6,373 nucleotides of DNA from Actinomycetota bacterium (GTDB lineage Bacteria > Actinomycetota > Thermoleophilia > Solirubrobacterales > Solirubrobacteraceae): positions 1-6,373 of the forward strand of contig VAYD01000436.1 in assembly GCA_005883905.1 (NCBI GenBank), written 5' to 3'. The notes beneath the pieces are model-generated. The model was given only the letters and a program-made list of their open reading frames with translations, ran no database searches and had not been told where the DNA came from. Both the position numbers and the translations under genes were made by a program. This document shows, piece by piece, positions 5,995 to 6,373 of the stretch. How positions within the stretch are numbered: position 1 is the stretch's first letter; each line of letters starts with the position of its first letter.

Positions 5995-6373
5995 ATGGAC
6001 ACTGGACCCGGCCTGCGAGAGCGCAAGAAGCAGCGCACGCGCGAGACGATCGCGGCGGCGGCGCACGAGCTGTTCATCGAGCGCGGCTACCACGAGACGA
6101 CGCTGCCGCAGATCGCAGAGGCCGCGGACGTGGCAACGCGGACGATCTTCGCCTACTTCCCCAGCAAGGAGGACATCCTCTTCAGCGACCTCGAGCAGAT
6201 GAAGGATGCGCTCGCCCACGCGATCGCCGAGCGGCCTGCGGGACGCGACACGCTCGAGACGGTGCGCGACTTCATCCTCGCGATGCAGAAGGCCGACACG
6301 AGTGAGGAACAGGCGGTCCTCCACCACTGCGTCACGGCCGACCCGACGCTGCGCAGCCACCTGCGCGCACGCA
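5995..6373 (+). CDS. TetR/AcrR-family transcriptional regulator (3' end beyond window)
   Basis: The first 126 residues are present and open to the window edge. The DNA-binding domain spans about 10-66: KKQRTRETIAAAAHELFIERGYHETTLPQIAEAADVATRTIFAYFPSKEDILF, given here as a position range with the helix-turn-helix at 36-55 and the hallmark FPSKEDILF at 55-63. The start of the ligand-binding domain follows, with a DTLETVRDFIL helix. It is divergent from mmpL across a 77-bp gap holding a perfect dyad, the standard layout of a repressor controlling an exporter; the effector is probably a compound the exporter moved. It is not closely similar to the first TetR outside the shared DNA-binding fold. 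If mmpL is truly broken, this regulator now lacks a functional local target. Confidence 0.92.
   Translation, partial: MDTGPGLRERKKQRTRETIAAAAHELFIERGYHETTLPQIAEAADVATRTIFAYFPSKEDILFSDLEQMKDALAHAIAERPAGRDTLETVRDFILAMQKADTSEEQAVLHHCVTADPTLRSHLRAR

Noticed and set aside
4097..6202. A 701-codon open frame on the plus strand opposite mmpL
   Set aside because: It is a GC-rich antisense shadow full of Arg, Asp and Glu with low complexity and no recognisable domain; the minus strand encodes clear MMPL motifs.

Overview
The window comes from a very GC-rich chromosome (roughly 70% by eye) and reads like a high-GC actinobacterium. A deep-branching lineage such as Thermoleophilia/Solirubrobacterales is the best guess, from protein flavour and gene order recalled from memory; no search was run.

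Layout. Positions 1-2416 hold a housekeeping cluster, all on the minus strand. In transcription order it is coaX (type III pantothenate kinase), a 53-nt near-perfect palindrome, a DusB-like tRNA-dihydrouridine synthase, greA, and the first 16 codons of lysS, which runs off the left edge. The order coaX-dus-greA-lysS is a recurrent bacterial arrangement. Positions 2417-6373 hold an accessory block of two regulator/target modules. Module 1 is an alpha/beta hydrolase (minus) divergent from a TetR regulator (plus), with a 15-bp dyad between them. Module 2 is an MMPL/RND-type membrane transporter (minus) divergent from a second TetR regulator (plus, cut by the right edge), with a 17-bp perfect dyad between them. 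The first tetR and the mmpL gene converge tail to tail and overlap by 17 bp.

The main observation is that both TetR target genes are broken while both regulators look intact over what is visible. The hydrolase lost about 52-58 bp just after its nucleophile elbow, and the transporter lost about 55 bp between TM10 and TM11. In each case a well-conserved stretch of about 18 residues is missing and the reading frame shifts by the same amount. The hydrolase C-terminus is also abnormal and runs directly into coaX: its last stop codon abuts the coaX ATG and a good GGAG ribosome binding site sits inside that tail. With no terminator or convincing internal promoter visible, the housekeeping cluster may now be transcribed from the TetR-controlled hydrolase promoter.

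I see no CRISPR array, tRNA, rRNA, transposase gene or phage gene. I do not see a convincing new biological system; the points worth following are the paired deletions, the palindrome and the rewired 5' end of the coaX cluster.
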